Positions 11,638-22,577 of a stretch of DNA of 64,000 nucleotides are shown piece after piece. Within the stretch, counting starts at the first letter, position 1. The number at the start of each line of letters is the position of its first letter. The translations under genes and the position numbers were made by a program. Below the pieces are notes generated by a model, which saw only the letters and a list, made by a program, of their open reading frames with translations, had not been told where the DNA came from and searched no databases. Origin of the DNA: Impatiens glandulifera. Taxonomy: Eukaryota; Streptophyta; Magnoliopsida; Ericales; Balsaminaceae. The stretch lies in contig NC_061863.1 of NCBI RefSeq assembly GCF_907164915.1, positions 7,866,340-7,930,339 on the forward strand, read 5' to 3'.

Positions 11638-13725
11638 GAAACTAATATATTTTGTTTGTGAGTATTAATTTTTGATAAATATTTATATAATTATATAATT
11701 TAAATTATAAAGAATTATATATAAAATAATGTAAATAATATAATTTATTTAAAAAATCTATTTATATTGATAATTATATATTAATTTTTTATTAATTTTA
11801 ATATAATTAATAATAGAAATTACCTATAAGATAAATATTAAAATAATAATTAAAAATAATTTATATAAATACAAGGGCAAAATAGTCTTTTACACGTTTT
11901 ACTATTTTCTTATACCACTAACCAAACACAAAATAATAAAATCTATATAATTTATACTCTCAACCAAACACTAAAAACATATATAATTTATATCTCATAA
12001 TACATCCTTACAAATTATACCTATATAACTACTACCGCGTACCAAACATAGTCTATGTATATTTTACTATGGCGAATCATAATATTTTTTTTCCTTGGCG
12101 GAAAAGATTACATGTATTACACTAATACGGGTAATAAATAAACATATTAATTAAACCGTTCCACGATTATTCTTACTAAAATAATTAAATATACAAAATC
12201 TAATTAAAGATAAGAATACCAATTTAAAAAATAAATTTAAAATTATATAGTTAGAAGAAAAATTATGTTAAGAAAATATGAGAAAATAAATTAATTAGGT
12301 TTTAAATAAAAAAAAACTAACTATATTTAAAATATGAAAGTCTAATTTAGTGAATTTCATACTAATTTGGTGAAAATATAGAAAAAAGAAAACAAAACAT
12401 GAAAATAAGAATAAAAATATAAAATCGTGACAAAAATATAATATCAAGTGAATAGCCACTAGAAAAGACGATATATTATAGAATATTAATGCCTATAAAT
12501 TATTTTGGAAGAATAAATAATATATAAATTTCATTGGTGAAAAAGGGGTCAAAACCGAGAGTATAAACTCTCGGTAATGACCCTATATCTTCCGGTATAG
12601 ACCTAATACCGAAAGTTTGGGTGACTCTTGCCATTCCTCGGTATTGACACTTTCAGTAAATATAATTGGGCATTTACCGAGAGATATCGTAGAGTCTTCG
12701 GTTTAGATACTCGAGAGAAAAACTGAAAGTTAATTGGAAAGCTTTCGGTTTTTTTCAAAGAGAAAAACCAAGAGTTTTATATATATGGAAATCTCTCAGT
12801 TTTTTCCTTTCAAGGAAAATTGAAAGCTTTCCAATTAACTCTCGTTTTTTCAATTAAAGAAAAACTGAAAGATTTCTATACAACTCTCGGGTTTTCCTTT
12901 TCAAATAAACCCGAGAGGTATATGAAAAACTTTCGCCTTTTTCCTTTCAAGAAAAACCGAAATCTTTCCATATAACTCTCGGTTTTTCCTTTTCAAATAA
13001 ACCCGAGAGATATATGAAAAACTCTTGGTTTTTCTTGAAAGGGAAAAAACGAAAGCTTTCAATTTAACTTTCGGTGTTACCTATAAAATATACAAAATAG
13101 GCCGATTGTTTTGTGCGCCACTAAAACCTGTTCAGCCAAACCAATATATCAATTCATAAAGCAAATGACCATTATCATTCCAAAATTCTCAACCAAACCA
13201 ATCATCCAAACAACCTGTTATAATTCAAATTAAAACGTACTCAATCAATTAATAAACCTATTATCAGTCGAAACAACCAATCAAAACGTACTAAAATTAA
13301 CTGATGGGGGGAAGAGGGGGTGGTTGATATTGTCTCATAAACTTTTCAAAGCTTTTCATTCTTGTATACATTTCTATCTTTTCCCTCTGCATTATTGTCA
13401 TCATTTCTAGCTTTTCCGCTTGTATTTCATTAATCGTTCGAGTTCTTTCTTCATCCCTCTTTTCCAATTCCTCCACTTTCATTGTCAATCTTTGATTCTC
13501 CTCAAACAATCGATCAGTGGATCGTTGTGAATTGTTACCACTTCGACGATCCTCATGAAAGTGTGTGGGCCGGACGCCTGATCCCATACTGATCACTCCC
13601 CCATGCTTTTGGCGTCCGAACACTATCTCCGTCAAGTCAAAGTCAGATATATCCGGTTTGTTGCTTCTTACCTCCTCCATCTCTGCCTGCACATTTGAAA
13701 TAAATTTTCATTTATATAATAATAA
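11638..13725. repeat. Tandem duplication, unit 2
   Basis: Direct copy of 9552-11635, offset 2086 bp at its left side. It runs into the rest of the CACTA element, so this unit is contiguous with the element body. Its CACTA terminus reads CATTG at 12532, where unit 1 has CACTG. The last-exon copy here is in frame, while unit 1 lacks one G of a five-G run. Confidence 0.95.
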
Positions 13726-14190
13726 GCTAGCTTTATATAATTTATTTAAATTCAATTAACTTACAATTTTCTCTTGCGCTCGTTCATCCGGGATGGGGGT
13801 TGAGTTTTCTTTCGTAGGTCTTGGGGTATGGGTTCTTTTGAATATTTTAACCACGGAGGGGGTCCGTCCCATTTCCAGCGACTGTTGAAATAAATGATTT
13901 ATAAAATTAATAACATTCTTTATATATTAAGTTATTAAAAATAATGTACATACTAACTCTTCCTCCACTTGAGCAAAACGGTCTACTTCCAGTATGATGT
14001 GGAAATTTCAGCTTATTTCTGTTAACAACATTGGTACGACTGTTTTGCTATATTTGAAATAAAAAATGAAGTTAGAATAATTGATATCTGATTTTATTTG
14101 AATTATGAAACCGTACCTTAAATTTTTCCGTGAAATAATGGTTTCAACACACGAACTCCCAATCATCTCGATCATAAAGATTTTAAAATT
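13297..14190 (-). pseudogene. CACTA element Transposase_24 (Ptta/En/Spm) gene, broken
   Basis: Exons in minus-strand order are about 14190-14117, 14047-13958, 13881-13765 and 13686-13297. The first encodes WEFVC, a stop, then NHYFTEKFK. The second gives NSRTNVVNRNKLKFPHHTGS. The third has GRTPSVVKIFKRTHTPR and ends ERAQEKI. The fourth begins AEMEEVRSNKPDISDF and continues with a GGVISMGSGVRP segment and a long coiled coil ending PPPLPPIS. Asn-Arg-x-Lys-x-x-x-x-His-x-x-Gly-Ser, then a Thr-His-rich block, then a Gly-rich end is the known order of the Transposase_24 family. Breaks: a stop after VC in the first exon, and an extra T in a TTTT run after the HHTGSR segment that throws the downstream Glu-rich part out of frame. 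The donor after that exon also looks altered. The upstream N-terminal part was not located. Confidence 0.75.
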
Positions 14191-14266
14191 AAACACAATC
14201 TCAATTCTTAAAAAATAACACACTTGATTATATTAGTTAGGAGTTTAGATTAAAAAGTGAAATGCC

Positions 14267-14354
14267 AATTAAATTAACAAATTATGTAGTGGTAATACCG
14301 AAAGTTAATGGTATAACTTTCGGTATTACCACTACATAATTTGTTAATTTAATT
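14267..14354. repeat. Perfect 41-bp palindrome with 6-base loop
   Basis: The arms 14267-14307 and 14314-14354 are exact reverse complements, separated by ATGGTA. The inner part contains the CACTA subterminal motif ACCGAAAGTTA and its complement. A transcript would fold into a 41-bp hairpin, and the DNA could extrude a cruciform. It lies between the transposase exons and the hairpin minisatellite. Confidence 0.95.
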
Positions 14355-14689
14355 AGTTTTCCACCTTATAATAACCTTGAACAACATTACTTTAACAAAT
14401 TTGAAATCCTGAAAACATTACACAATCACAGTACATCATTACAATCAAACTTTACACTCAACCTTATTATCATCAAACACAAACATACATATATATACTT
14501 CTTTATATAATTAAACACAATCATATACATTTTAACATTAAACACAATCTGAATTCTTAAAAAAATAACACAATTGATGTGACTAAATAATTTAGACAAA
14601 AATTGCAAAAAATCAAATAAATAGGGAATGAATACCGAAAGTTAATTAATTAACTTTTGGTACCTACATTCAAAATCGAGAGATTTTCA

Positions 14690-15830
14690 AATATCTCTCA
14701 GTCCTGACCTAAAACAATTTTTTTTTAAGAAGGGTCAAAATCAAAAGTTTTCCAATAAACTTTCTCAATTACCCCTTCCCAACAATTAGAAAAATTTCAT
14801 ATTTTTTTAAGGAAGGGTCAAAAGCGAAAGTTTATTAGAAAACTTTCGCAATTACCCCTTCCCAACACTTAGAAAATTTTCAGATTTTTTAAGGAAGGTT
14901 CAAAAGCGAAAGTTTTATTAGAAAACTTTCGCAATTACCACTTCCCAACACTTAAAAAATTTTCAATTTTTTTTAAGGAATGGTCAAAATCGAAAGTTTT
15001 CTAATAAACTTTCGTAATTACCTCTTCCCAACCCTTAGAAAATTTTCAGATTTTTTTAAGGAATATTCAAAATCGAATGTTTATTAGAAAACTTTCGCAA
15101 TTACCCTTCACAACACTTAGAAAATTTTCAATTTTTTTTAAGGATTAGTCAAACGCGAATGTTTTCTAATAAACTTTCGCAATTACCCCTTCCTAACACT
15201 TAGAAAATTTTCAGATTTTTTTAAGGAAGGTTCAAAAGTGAAAGTTTATTAGAAAACTTTCGCAATTACCCTTTCACAACACTTAGAACATTTCCAAATT
15301 TTTTAAGGAAGGTTCAAAAGCGAAAGTTTATTAGAAAACTTTTGCAATTACCCTTCCCAACACTTAGAAAATTTTCAGATTTTTTTAAGGAATGGTCAAA
15401 AGCGAAAGTTTTCTAATAAACTTTCACAATTACCCCTTCCCAACACGTAGAAAATTTTCAAAATTTTTTAAGTAATGTTTAAAAGCGAAAGTTTATTAGA
15501 AAACTTTCGCAATTACCCTTCCCAACACTTAGAAAATTCTCAGATTTTTTTAAGGAATGGTCAAAAGTGAAAGTTTTCTAATAAAGTTTCGCAATTACTC
15601 ATTCCTAACACTTATAATATTTTCTATTTTTTTTAGGAATGGTTAAAAGCGAAAGTTTTCCAATAAACTTTCGCAAATACCCCTTCCCAACACTTAAAAA
15701 AAATTTCAGATCTTTTTAGGAAAGGTCAAAAACGAAAGTTTTCCAATAAACTTTCGCAATTAACCCTTCGTCAAAAGCGAGAGTTTTCAAATAAAATTTC
15801 ACAATTACCAATTCTGGAAAGTTAAAACCG
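14690..15830. repeat. Hairpin minisatellite inside the CACTA element, about 14 units of roughly 82 bp
   Basis: Each unit has the form TCAAAAGCGAAAGTTT, a short spacer, AAACTTTCGCAATTACC, then CCCTTCCCAACACTTAG, AAAATTTTCAGATTTTTT and AAGGAA. The CGAAAGTT...AACTTTCG portion is a palindrome of about 24 bp, so every unit can form a hairpin. The spacer alternates between TCTAAT and ATTAGA forms. Units differ by scattered substitutions and small indels. The motif is that of the subterminal repeats, here amplified internally. Related, more degenerate units reappear at 17575-17900. Confidence 0.9.
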
Positions 15831-16085
15831 AGGGTTCTTTAAATAACCTCTCAATTACCCTATTTTCCCCATTTTTTTGACAATGGTCCAATACAAAATG
15901 TTCAATAAAATTCTCAAATAAAAGAAAACAAATACATATAGAAAAATATTCATAAACGACATTAATAAACCAGAACATAATTATAATTATTAAAACATAA
16001 ACAAAAGTCAAAACGTACCAAATTATCCCTAACATGTTATTAGTCGAACGAAAACGATTACAAATAATTATTCAAACACTTAAAT

Positions 16086-16406
16086 CTACTTAGTAGATGG
16101 GGGGAGGGGTGGTTTATTCTGCCTCCTGAAGAAATAAACTTGTTGTTCAAGATTCTCCAGTTTTTGTGTCATTTGTTCTTTCTCCGTTTTAATTTCATTA
16201 AGCAATTGAGCTTTTTCTGCATCCCTCAACTGAATTTGCTCAAATGTCAACGCTATGTGTCTCGCATCCTCCTCACGTTTAACATTCACAATAGTCATTG
16301 GGTCCTCCGCGACAGACCCTGAGTCATGACTTGATTGGGCGAGGAAGTTCTGGAATGATTGGGGGAGTTTCTCTGGTGTTTTCCGAAGACGCTTCCAATT
16401 ACTCAT
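16086..16406 (-). CDS. CACTA-encoded coiled-coil protein, 106 aa
   Basis: The open frame begins MSNWKRLRKTPEKLPQSFQ and ends NKPPLPPSTK. From residue 60 or so it is a charged heptad-like coiled coil (LRDAEKAQLLNEIKTEKEQ). Its C-terminal half resembles that of the transposase pseudogene: both have a RD-(A/E)-E block, an NEI-(K/Q)-(T/A)-EK block and a PPLPP tail. That points to duplicated or exchanged 3' coding segments. The N-terminal 50 residues have no motif I recognise. It lies downstream of the GC-rich leader on the minus strand, so it could be the first coding exon of the element's transcript. It has no internal stop. Function would be inferred only as an accessory or DNA-binding partner; no catalytic domain is visible. 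Confidence 0.55.
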   Translation of the reverse strand: MSNWKRLRKTPEKLPQSFQNFLAQSSHDSGSVAEDPMTIVNVKREEDARHIALTFEQIQLRDAEKAQLLNEIKTEKEQMTQKLENLEQQVYFFRRQNKPPLPPSTK

Positions 16407-17283
16407 CCTGAAACCATTTCGTTAATAAATTTAATTAAAATCTTATAAATTATAAATTTGTAAGATCAAAATTTATTTGAATAACATTAAACCTACACAG
16501 TCATCATGATCTCTAGTTTCAACTTAGAAAATTAATTAAATGAATAAATAATATATGCAAATATACTAAACATATAAATTATATCTCAATTCTTTTGCAT
16601 TTCAACACATGAAGTATACTAAGTCATAAACATTAATTAATTGAAAAATCAATCATATCACATTATTTTTAATCCAAAAAATTACAAATCCTTTAAGATA
16701 ACTCTCATAGGAAAAATAATTCTCATGTTCAAATCCTATTAAAAATACTCGAGTTGAAGTGAAAACATTGACAGTAAAAGTCAGGATAACTTCCTAAATT
16801 AAAACAAATGCAAATATTTAAAATGAGACAAATAAATATAAGGGACTATGCAAACAAATTCTCAGATTCTCTAAAGTGTCAATCATATCTCCAAATGAGT
16901 TGTAAGGTGACCCAAATCAAACCTCAAAAAACATAAAACTGGAGTTCAAGACATCCGAGTTTGCATTTTTTGTTCAGCTAAAGCCAAATAATCCACGTAA
17001 AGCCAAATAATTCAAAAAACCTTCGGGATCTATTTTCTAATAACGAAAGATTTGCGAATCCATTTAACCAAAACCACCATGTAAAAAAACAACCCATGGA
17101 CATTAAGCTAACAAACTCAAAAGACATAATGGATTGGCGACATAACAAACTCAAAAGACATTAAGCTAACAAACTCAAAAAAATCAACCCATGGACATTA
17201 AGCCAAATAGTTTCCAACATTTAGCTAATCTATAATTATAAAATAACTGAAGGTGTAAATCCAGAAAACAATCTCTACTGGAA

Positions 17284-17480
17284 AAAAAAGACAAAAAAAA
17301 ATATAACCTTGAATTGGCGGCGGCGAAGGCGAGACGGTGGTTCCGTCAAGGGCGTCGGCGCGGGCAGAAGGAGAAGAGAGGAAGAAGAGAAGAAGAAGAG
17401 GTGGAGGCGGCGCGGGCGGAAGAGAAATCAGAGAGAGGGAAAAGAGAAACGGCAGAAAGAAGAAGAGAAGAAATATATTT
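17284..17480 (-). promoter_or_regulatory. GC-rich, pyrimidine-rich leader candidate of the CACTA transcript
   Basis: On the plus strand the segment is a GGCGGCGGCGAAGGCG block followed by a GA-rich run. On the minus strand it is a CT-rich stretch followed by a GCCGCCGCC block, which resembles plant 5' untranslated leaders. It sits between the right subterminal repeats and the minus-strand ORF at 16406. The plus-strand Arg/Glu-rich reading is a composition artefact. Promoter activity is inferred only. Confidence 0.4.
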
Positions 17481-17494
17481 TTTATTTAAAAAGG

Positions 17495-18047
17495 TCATTA
17501 CCGAAAGTTATTTGAAAACTTTCGGTTTTGATCATACACCGAAAGTTTTCATATAACTTTCGGTTTTGAACTAAGTCAAAACCGAAGGTTTATAAGAAAA
17601 CCTCCGGAATTAATCCTTCACAACACTTAGAATTATTTTTAAAAATTTTGGGATGACTCAAAACCAAAGGTTTATTGGAAAATTTTCGCAATTAATCATT
17701 CTCAAACTTTGAATTATATTTCATTTTTTTTCGGATGAGTCAAAACCGAAGGTTTATTAGAAAACCTTCGCAATTAACAATTTGAGGAAAGGTAAACTCG
17801 ATGGTTCTTTGAATAACCTTCGCAATTACCCAATTTCCAACACTTAAGAATTATTTTGGTTTTTGAGAAGGGCAAAACCGAAAGTTTATTGTAAAACTTT
17901 CGGTAAAAAGTTATAAAACCAAAGGTTTTTCACGACTCTCGGAATCTATTTTTAATAACGAAAGATTTGTTCCTCTCGGGATCATTTCCAAAGGTTTTAT
18001 AAAACCTTCGATAATTTCCGTCGACAAAGGTCAATATTTTACCAGTG
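17495..18047. repeat. CACTA right subterminal repeats and terminal inverted repeat
   Basis: Multiple pairs of ACCGAAAGTT and AACTTTCGGT, including short palindromes at about 17502-17526 and 17540-17564, then units related to the internal minisatellite, ending ATTTTACCAGTG at 18047. Confidence 0.85.
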
Positions 18048-18420
18048 ATTATTTATTTAAATATAGAACCAAATCAATATAATTATTTTAACTTTTTTAA
18101 TATTAATTTATATTTTTTATAAATTTTTAAAATAGTTTAAAATTAAAAAATATAAAACAATATTTTACCCTTATATTTATATAAATTGTTATTTTAATCT
18201 TTGTATTATTAATTATATTAAAATTAATAAAAAGTAATACATATATAATTAATACTATTATATAAAAAGTAATACACATATAATTAATACTATTATATAA
18301 TTAATTATATTAAAATTTATATAAAAGTAATACTATTAATTATAATTATCTTTGTTTTAAAATAAATAATACTATTATATAATTTATATATTAACTAAAA
18401 TTTATGTATTTTTATAAATA

Positions 18421-19162
18421 AAATGATATTTAAATATTTTGGAATATTTCCTAAACCAATATTTTGACTAACGTCCTATTTGGAATTTATTTTTAAATTC
18501 TATCACTTTTCTGATATTTTTCAGGGTTTTTACTTAGTAATATATCAACGCAGTTGCATTTACGCCCTTGTATATAATTTTGTATAATTATTTACGCAGT
18601 CTAAACTTATCATTGTTTAGGACCCTCAAAAACTACTAATTAAAGAAAATTAATGTTAAAAATAAATTTTAAATAGCCAAAATTTTGTTTATTTTAAAAA
18701 TTTTAAAACCGTCATTTGACGTGCGCGGAAGGCATAGTGTGAAAGCCTTTTCCCAAGCGTAACTAAAGTCCGAACCCCTTACAGAAATTCTGGTATAAAT
18801 ACGTTTATACACGTATCATTTTATTGATTTTCGTAAAATTATTTGACGACTCTGATTTCAAATTAATAATCTTTTAAATTTTTTTATGTTTAATTAATTT
18901 AAATCGGGTTCAACCAAATTGTTATTTGGCCCATATTATTAAAATTTGAACAAAATTAATTATATTTATATAATTAATTCCAAAGCTCCTAAGTATTATT
19001 TTAATTTTTTTTTAAAATAATGTTTTCTTTTAAAAGAATTCTGACACGCAAACCAATATTGAAACGCATCGAACCTCGAATCTCCCCGCGATATTCCCTG
19101 TAATGTCACGTGTCCACGACACGTGTTAAACTAAGAAAGGAGCCTATTCCTGAAGAGTTACA
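18421..19162 (+). repeat. Partial copy of a dispersed LTR-like repeat family
   Basis: Aligns by eye with 54726-55917 over two blocks. One is around TTCTGATATTTTTCAG and ATATCAACGCA, the other around TTTGACGACTCTGATT, GACACGCAAAC, GAAACGCATCGAA and TCACGTGT. Both copies end in a shared AGTTACAAT. This copy keeps a middle part (GTGCGCGGAAGGCATAG ... GTCCGAACCCC) that is absent from the other. No ORF is present. The TACA end and composition suggest the 3' part of a large LTR, but that is inference. Confidence 0.7.
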
Positions 19163-20240
19163 ATATATATTATTTTATTTATTTGAAAAGGGGAATGATA
19201 TTATTTTTTAATATTGTAACACTTTCTATACTATTTTTTTTACTATTTAAAACAACCATTAAATTTCAAACCCTTTATATGTTGTGCTTAAACTCCATAA
19301 ATTGGACTAATTTAGGTACCATAAATTGAAGAAATAAGGATTACTTATCAAAATTGTGTTTAGGGTGTAGGATATTCGAAAATTTATTGATTTCTGCTTG
19401 ATTTGAATTGGTTCCTCAATTATTGTCATTCCTAATTCAAATAATTGCACAGCTCGATGAAGAAAATATTTTTACTTACTCTCTTTGACTTTAAAATAAA
19501 TCCAAAAGACCTAATTACAGTGGATTAGTTAACCTAATTAATTAATTAGTCATCTTGGCATTCACCTAGCTAGGGTTTATTTTTTAATTAATTACTATTA
19601 GATATGATATATACATATATTAAAATTAATTTGATTTTTGGGTTCAGTTTATTGTTTAAAAATTATATTATCATCGGGGAAAAGTATGTATCCGTACAGA
19701 GTAATTGAAAAAAATATTGTATCTAGTACTCAAACAGAGGGATTGTGGGAAGCACTATCATCCTTCACTACAAATATTCCTCTTTATTTTTATTTGAAAA
19801 TGCCTCCACTTTTTATATTTTGTATTTTTTTTATTTATATTCTTCTCATTGGATTAACATTGAATTAAACAAGATAACATAATTTATATAAATTTTTCTC
19901 TCAAACAATATTCAATACAAAATACACCTGTTTTTTTATATATAATTACAAAGCTAAGATATATATATTTTGTCTTTAAGGAATTATATATATATAGTAA
20001 GTATATTTTTTTTAAAATATATATTAATTTATACATACCCATTATTAATAGCAACATAAAATTCTAATGTAACATATTCTATGTGTTATTTGATGAACGA
20101 TAAGTCTATAGAATATTCTATAATTTGATATAAGAAAGAAATTCATTTATAAATAAATAGAGTTAAATTTTATCCCAACAGCCTCTCATTAAAAAAAAAA
20201 ATGTTCGTTGAAATATAACTAATGTAAAATTGGAATCAGA

Positions 20241-20503
20241 GACGGATCTATGTAAAATGTTGGGTGGGTGGAAGTCTACCACGAAAAAAAAGAAAAATAT
20301 ATTTTTTCAGAGTAAAAATATGACATTATCTTCTATTTTTAAATTTTTTTTAAATATAATTCAATTTTTATTTATATAATTATTAAAAAAAAGTAGTAAA
20401 ATTTACATTTATTCACTCGTTTTATCCAAAATTTACTTGTTATTTTTTAAGTCCATCCTAAATTTTTTTGGGGTACATCCCAACTCTGAATATTAGATTC
20501 GTC
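20241..20503 (+). repeat. Dispersed repeat family, copy 1 (inverted relative to copy near 50.5 kb)
   Basis: The ends are GACGGATCTA and, on the opposite strand, GACGAATCTA, forming an imperfect terminal inverted repeat. The inside shares ATATGACATTATCTTCTA-like and TTTTTTAAGTCCATCC-like blocks with the reverse complement of 50448-50665. The size and ends suggest a small non-autonomous element. Confidence 0.5.
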
Positions 20504-22213
20504 AAAACGGATCTAAATTAAATTAGAGCGAATGCTAAATAGTTGAAATATTGTAACAAATTTTTCAACTAACTGGTTATTGATAAAAATAAGTTTCAAA
20601 CACTTCAAATAGAATGCTGCAAAAATAATCACTAAAATTTGATTAATATGTTATTGTTTAAAGTATGTGCAATATTTCATAAGAAATTAAATTAATCATT
20701 GTAACATTTACTGAATAAATAATATTGTTAATATTTTAAAATACAATATAAATATATAATATTCCAACGTTTGTTCGTACCAACTATTACAATGATAATT
20801 TTAATTACAACTAATGATAAATTATAAGTAACCTTAAAAGTAAAAAAACATTAATCTTATTTTAAAGTGCAGCTGAATTTGTAATCAATATTACTAACGC
20901 TAATATTTAATTTGTTTCGTAACCTATATATATAAATACAAACGAATTATGAATATAACACTAAATAAATCTTACAAATTTTAAAATCAAGAAAAGAACT
21001 CAAAATGTGAACACATTTATATCTCTATTCGGTTTGATTAAAACCTTGATAAAAATATCAACAAAATAGATCTTCAGAATCTGTTTATAATCATTGTTAT
21101 GTATTTTTGTTTTTGTCTTTCTATTCATTGATGTTGCATGCTTGTAAGGTTTTAATTAAGTATATATGTTTCTTATGAGTTATGACAAATGCAATATATA
21201 TATATGTAAACCAAAATTTATTATCTAATAAACTAGTAATTTCTCGCGATTATATCTTGCACATGTATTTTATTTTTATTTTAGTAAAAATCGAAACTGA
21301 GACCTTTCATTTTCGGTGATCGGAGAAAAAGAGACATACTTTATTAATAACAATAATAAATTCATTGAATCATAAGTGGCATGTCCTTCATTTCCCACTT
21401 GTTCATGTTGGATCTAGTTTTCTTAATTATAGACAATTAATTAACTAATTAGCTAGGCCAACCTGTAAAGATAACAAAGTTAATGTGTAAGAACAGCAAA
21501 AGCTATATCTAATATATATAATTAATAATTAATCTAAAAATAATGAATATTTTTTATTCAATAATTCACTTTCTCGTGACTATATATCACAACTTGATTA
21601 ATTATTTATGCATATATGCTTGTCATGTTAAATCCAAATAGTATTTGATGTAACTAGGTTTCAATTCATATCAATAAATTGGAAGAGTAGAGTGAAAAGA
21701 AATTATGACATTTATTTGAAATTTTACCACTTTTATTATAGGCTATATAATTTTATTATCAAATTAATAAGGTGAACACATTAGAGTATTGTGACAAACT
21801 TCAATAGTTACTATAGTATTTCTATGTATATATTATTATTATATATAGATTAACACCAATATTAGTGTTGGCTTATTTCTAAATGTTTCATTTGAATCTT
21901 CACTTTATTTTTACAAAATGAAGGACAACGATATATTTGTCTATCATTGAGTGAGGGGTTGGCATCGACCGAATATTGGAGTGACATTAGTAAAAAATAA
22001 TAGTTTTTTTTATTTGTTTATTTCACCATATATATTTTATGTTAGTTTGAATAAATATAATAAAAATAAATTTTTTAATTTATTAAATGGTATGTTCACC
22101 CTTAATATAGCTTAATATATGGAATTTCTTAGGCCTAAATAAAAGAGAGAAAAATTAGATGACAGGTAATGATTTTGAAGAAATAATGATTATTTTTTTG
22201 ATAAAAAGACTTA

Positions 22214-22577
22214 GGTGGCGTTCGGATTCGAGTTTTTTAAAAACGCAAAATAATTATTATAAACCGGCCGTACGTACTGTTTTAATATTAAAATAATAAT
22301 TTTTCTTTTTTCCTTATTTACCCTTCTTATTATTTATAGTTTTTATCGTCTCTGAATATTTAATATTTAAAATATAAATTTAAATAAAAAAATTTTTAAG
22401 TGAGGGAATAGATAATAAGTGATTGATTTGAAAAGTGATTTAATAAAGATTAAAAAAAAACGTTACAAGAAAAAAGTCTTAAATAATATTAATATATATA
22501 AATAAAATATAAAATAATAATTTAAATTAAAAGATATTTTAATATTTTAATTAATGAAATTAGTGATGTGAACGGCC
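22214..22577. mobile_element. Tourist-like (PIF/Harbinger) MITE
   Basis: Left end GGTGGCGTTCGGATT; right end on the minus strand GGCCGTTCACATC. A TTA triplet flanks both sides (22211-22213 and 22578-22580), matching the TWA target preference of PIF/Harbinger elements. The 364-bp interior is AT-rich and non-coding. Confidence 0.6.

Larger units (their letters stand above)
12532..18047 (-). mobile_element. CACTA (En/Spm) transposon, degenerate, lacking the TNPD-type transposase
   Basis: The left end reads CATTGGTGAAAAAGG (CACTG in the duplicated copy at 10446). The right end, on the minus strand, starts CACTGGTAAAATATTGACC, giving a terminal inverted repeat beginning CACTGGT. Both ends carry dense subterminal ACCGAAAGTT-type repeats (12550-13080 and 17495-18040). 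In between lie a minus-strand pseudogene of the Transposase_24 (Ptta/En/Spm) family, a second minus-strand coiled-coil ORF, a hairpin minisatellite and a GC-rich leader. The flanking triplets are TTT on the left and ATT on the right, so the expected 3-bp target duplication is not exact. No DDE transposase of the TNPD/tnp2 type is visible. Autonomous movement is therefore unlikely, though trans-mobilisation is possible. Confidence 0.85.

Noticed and set aside
14690..15830. CRISPR-like regular repeats
   Set aside because: Units are tandem and their intervening sequences are themselves conserved, so there are no unique spacers; this is a transposon minisatellite in a plant genome.
17309..17556. 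Plus-strand Arg/Glu-rich open frames of 68 and 80 residues
   Set aside because: They come from GGCGGCG and GA-rich composition inside the CACTA leader; two overlapping frames are open at once, there is no domain, and the element's genes lie on the other strand.
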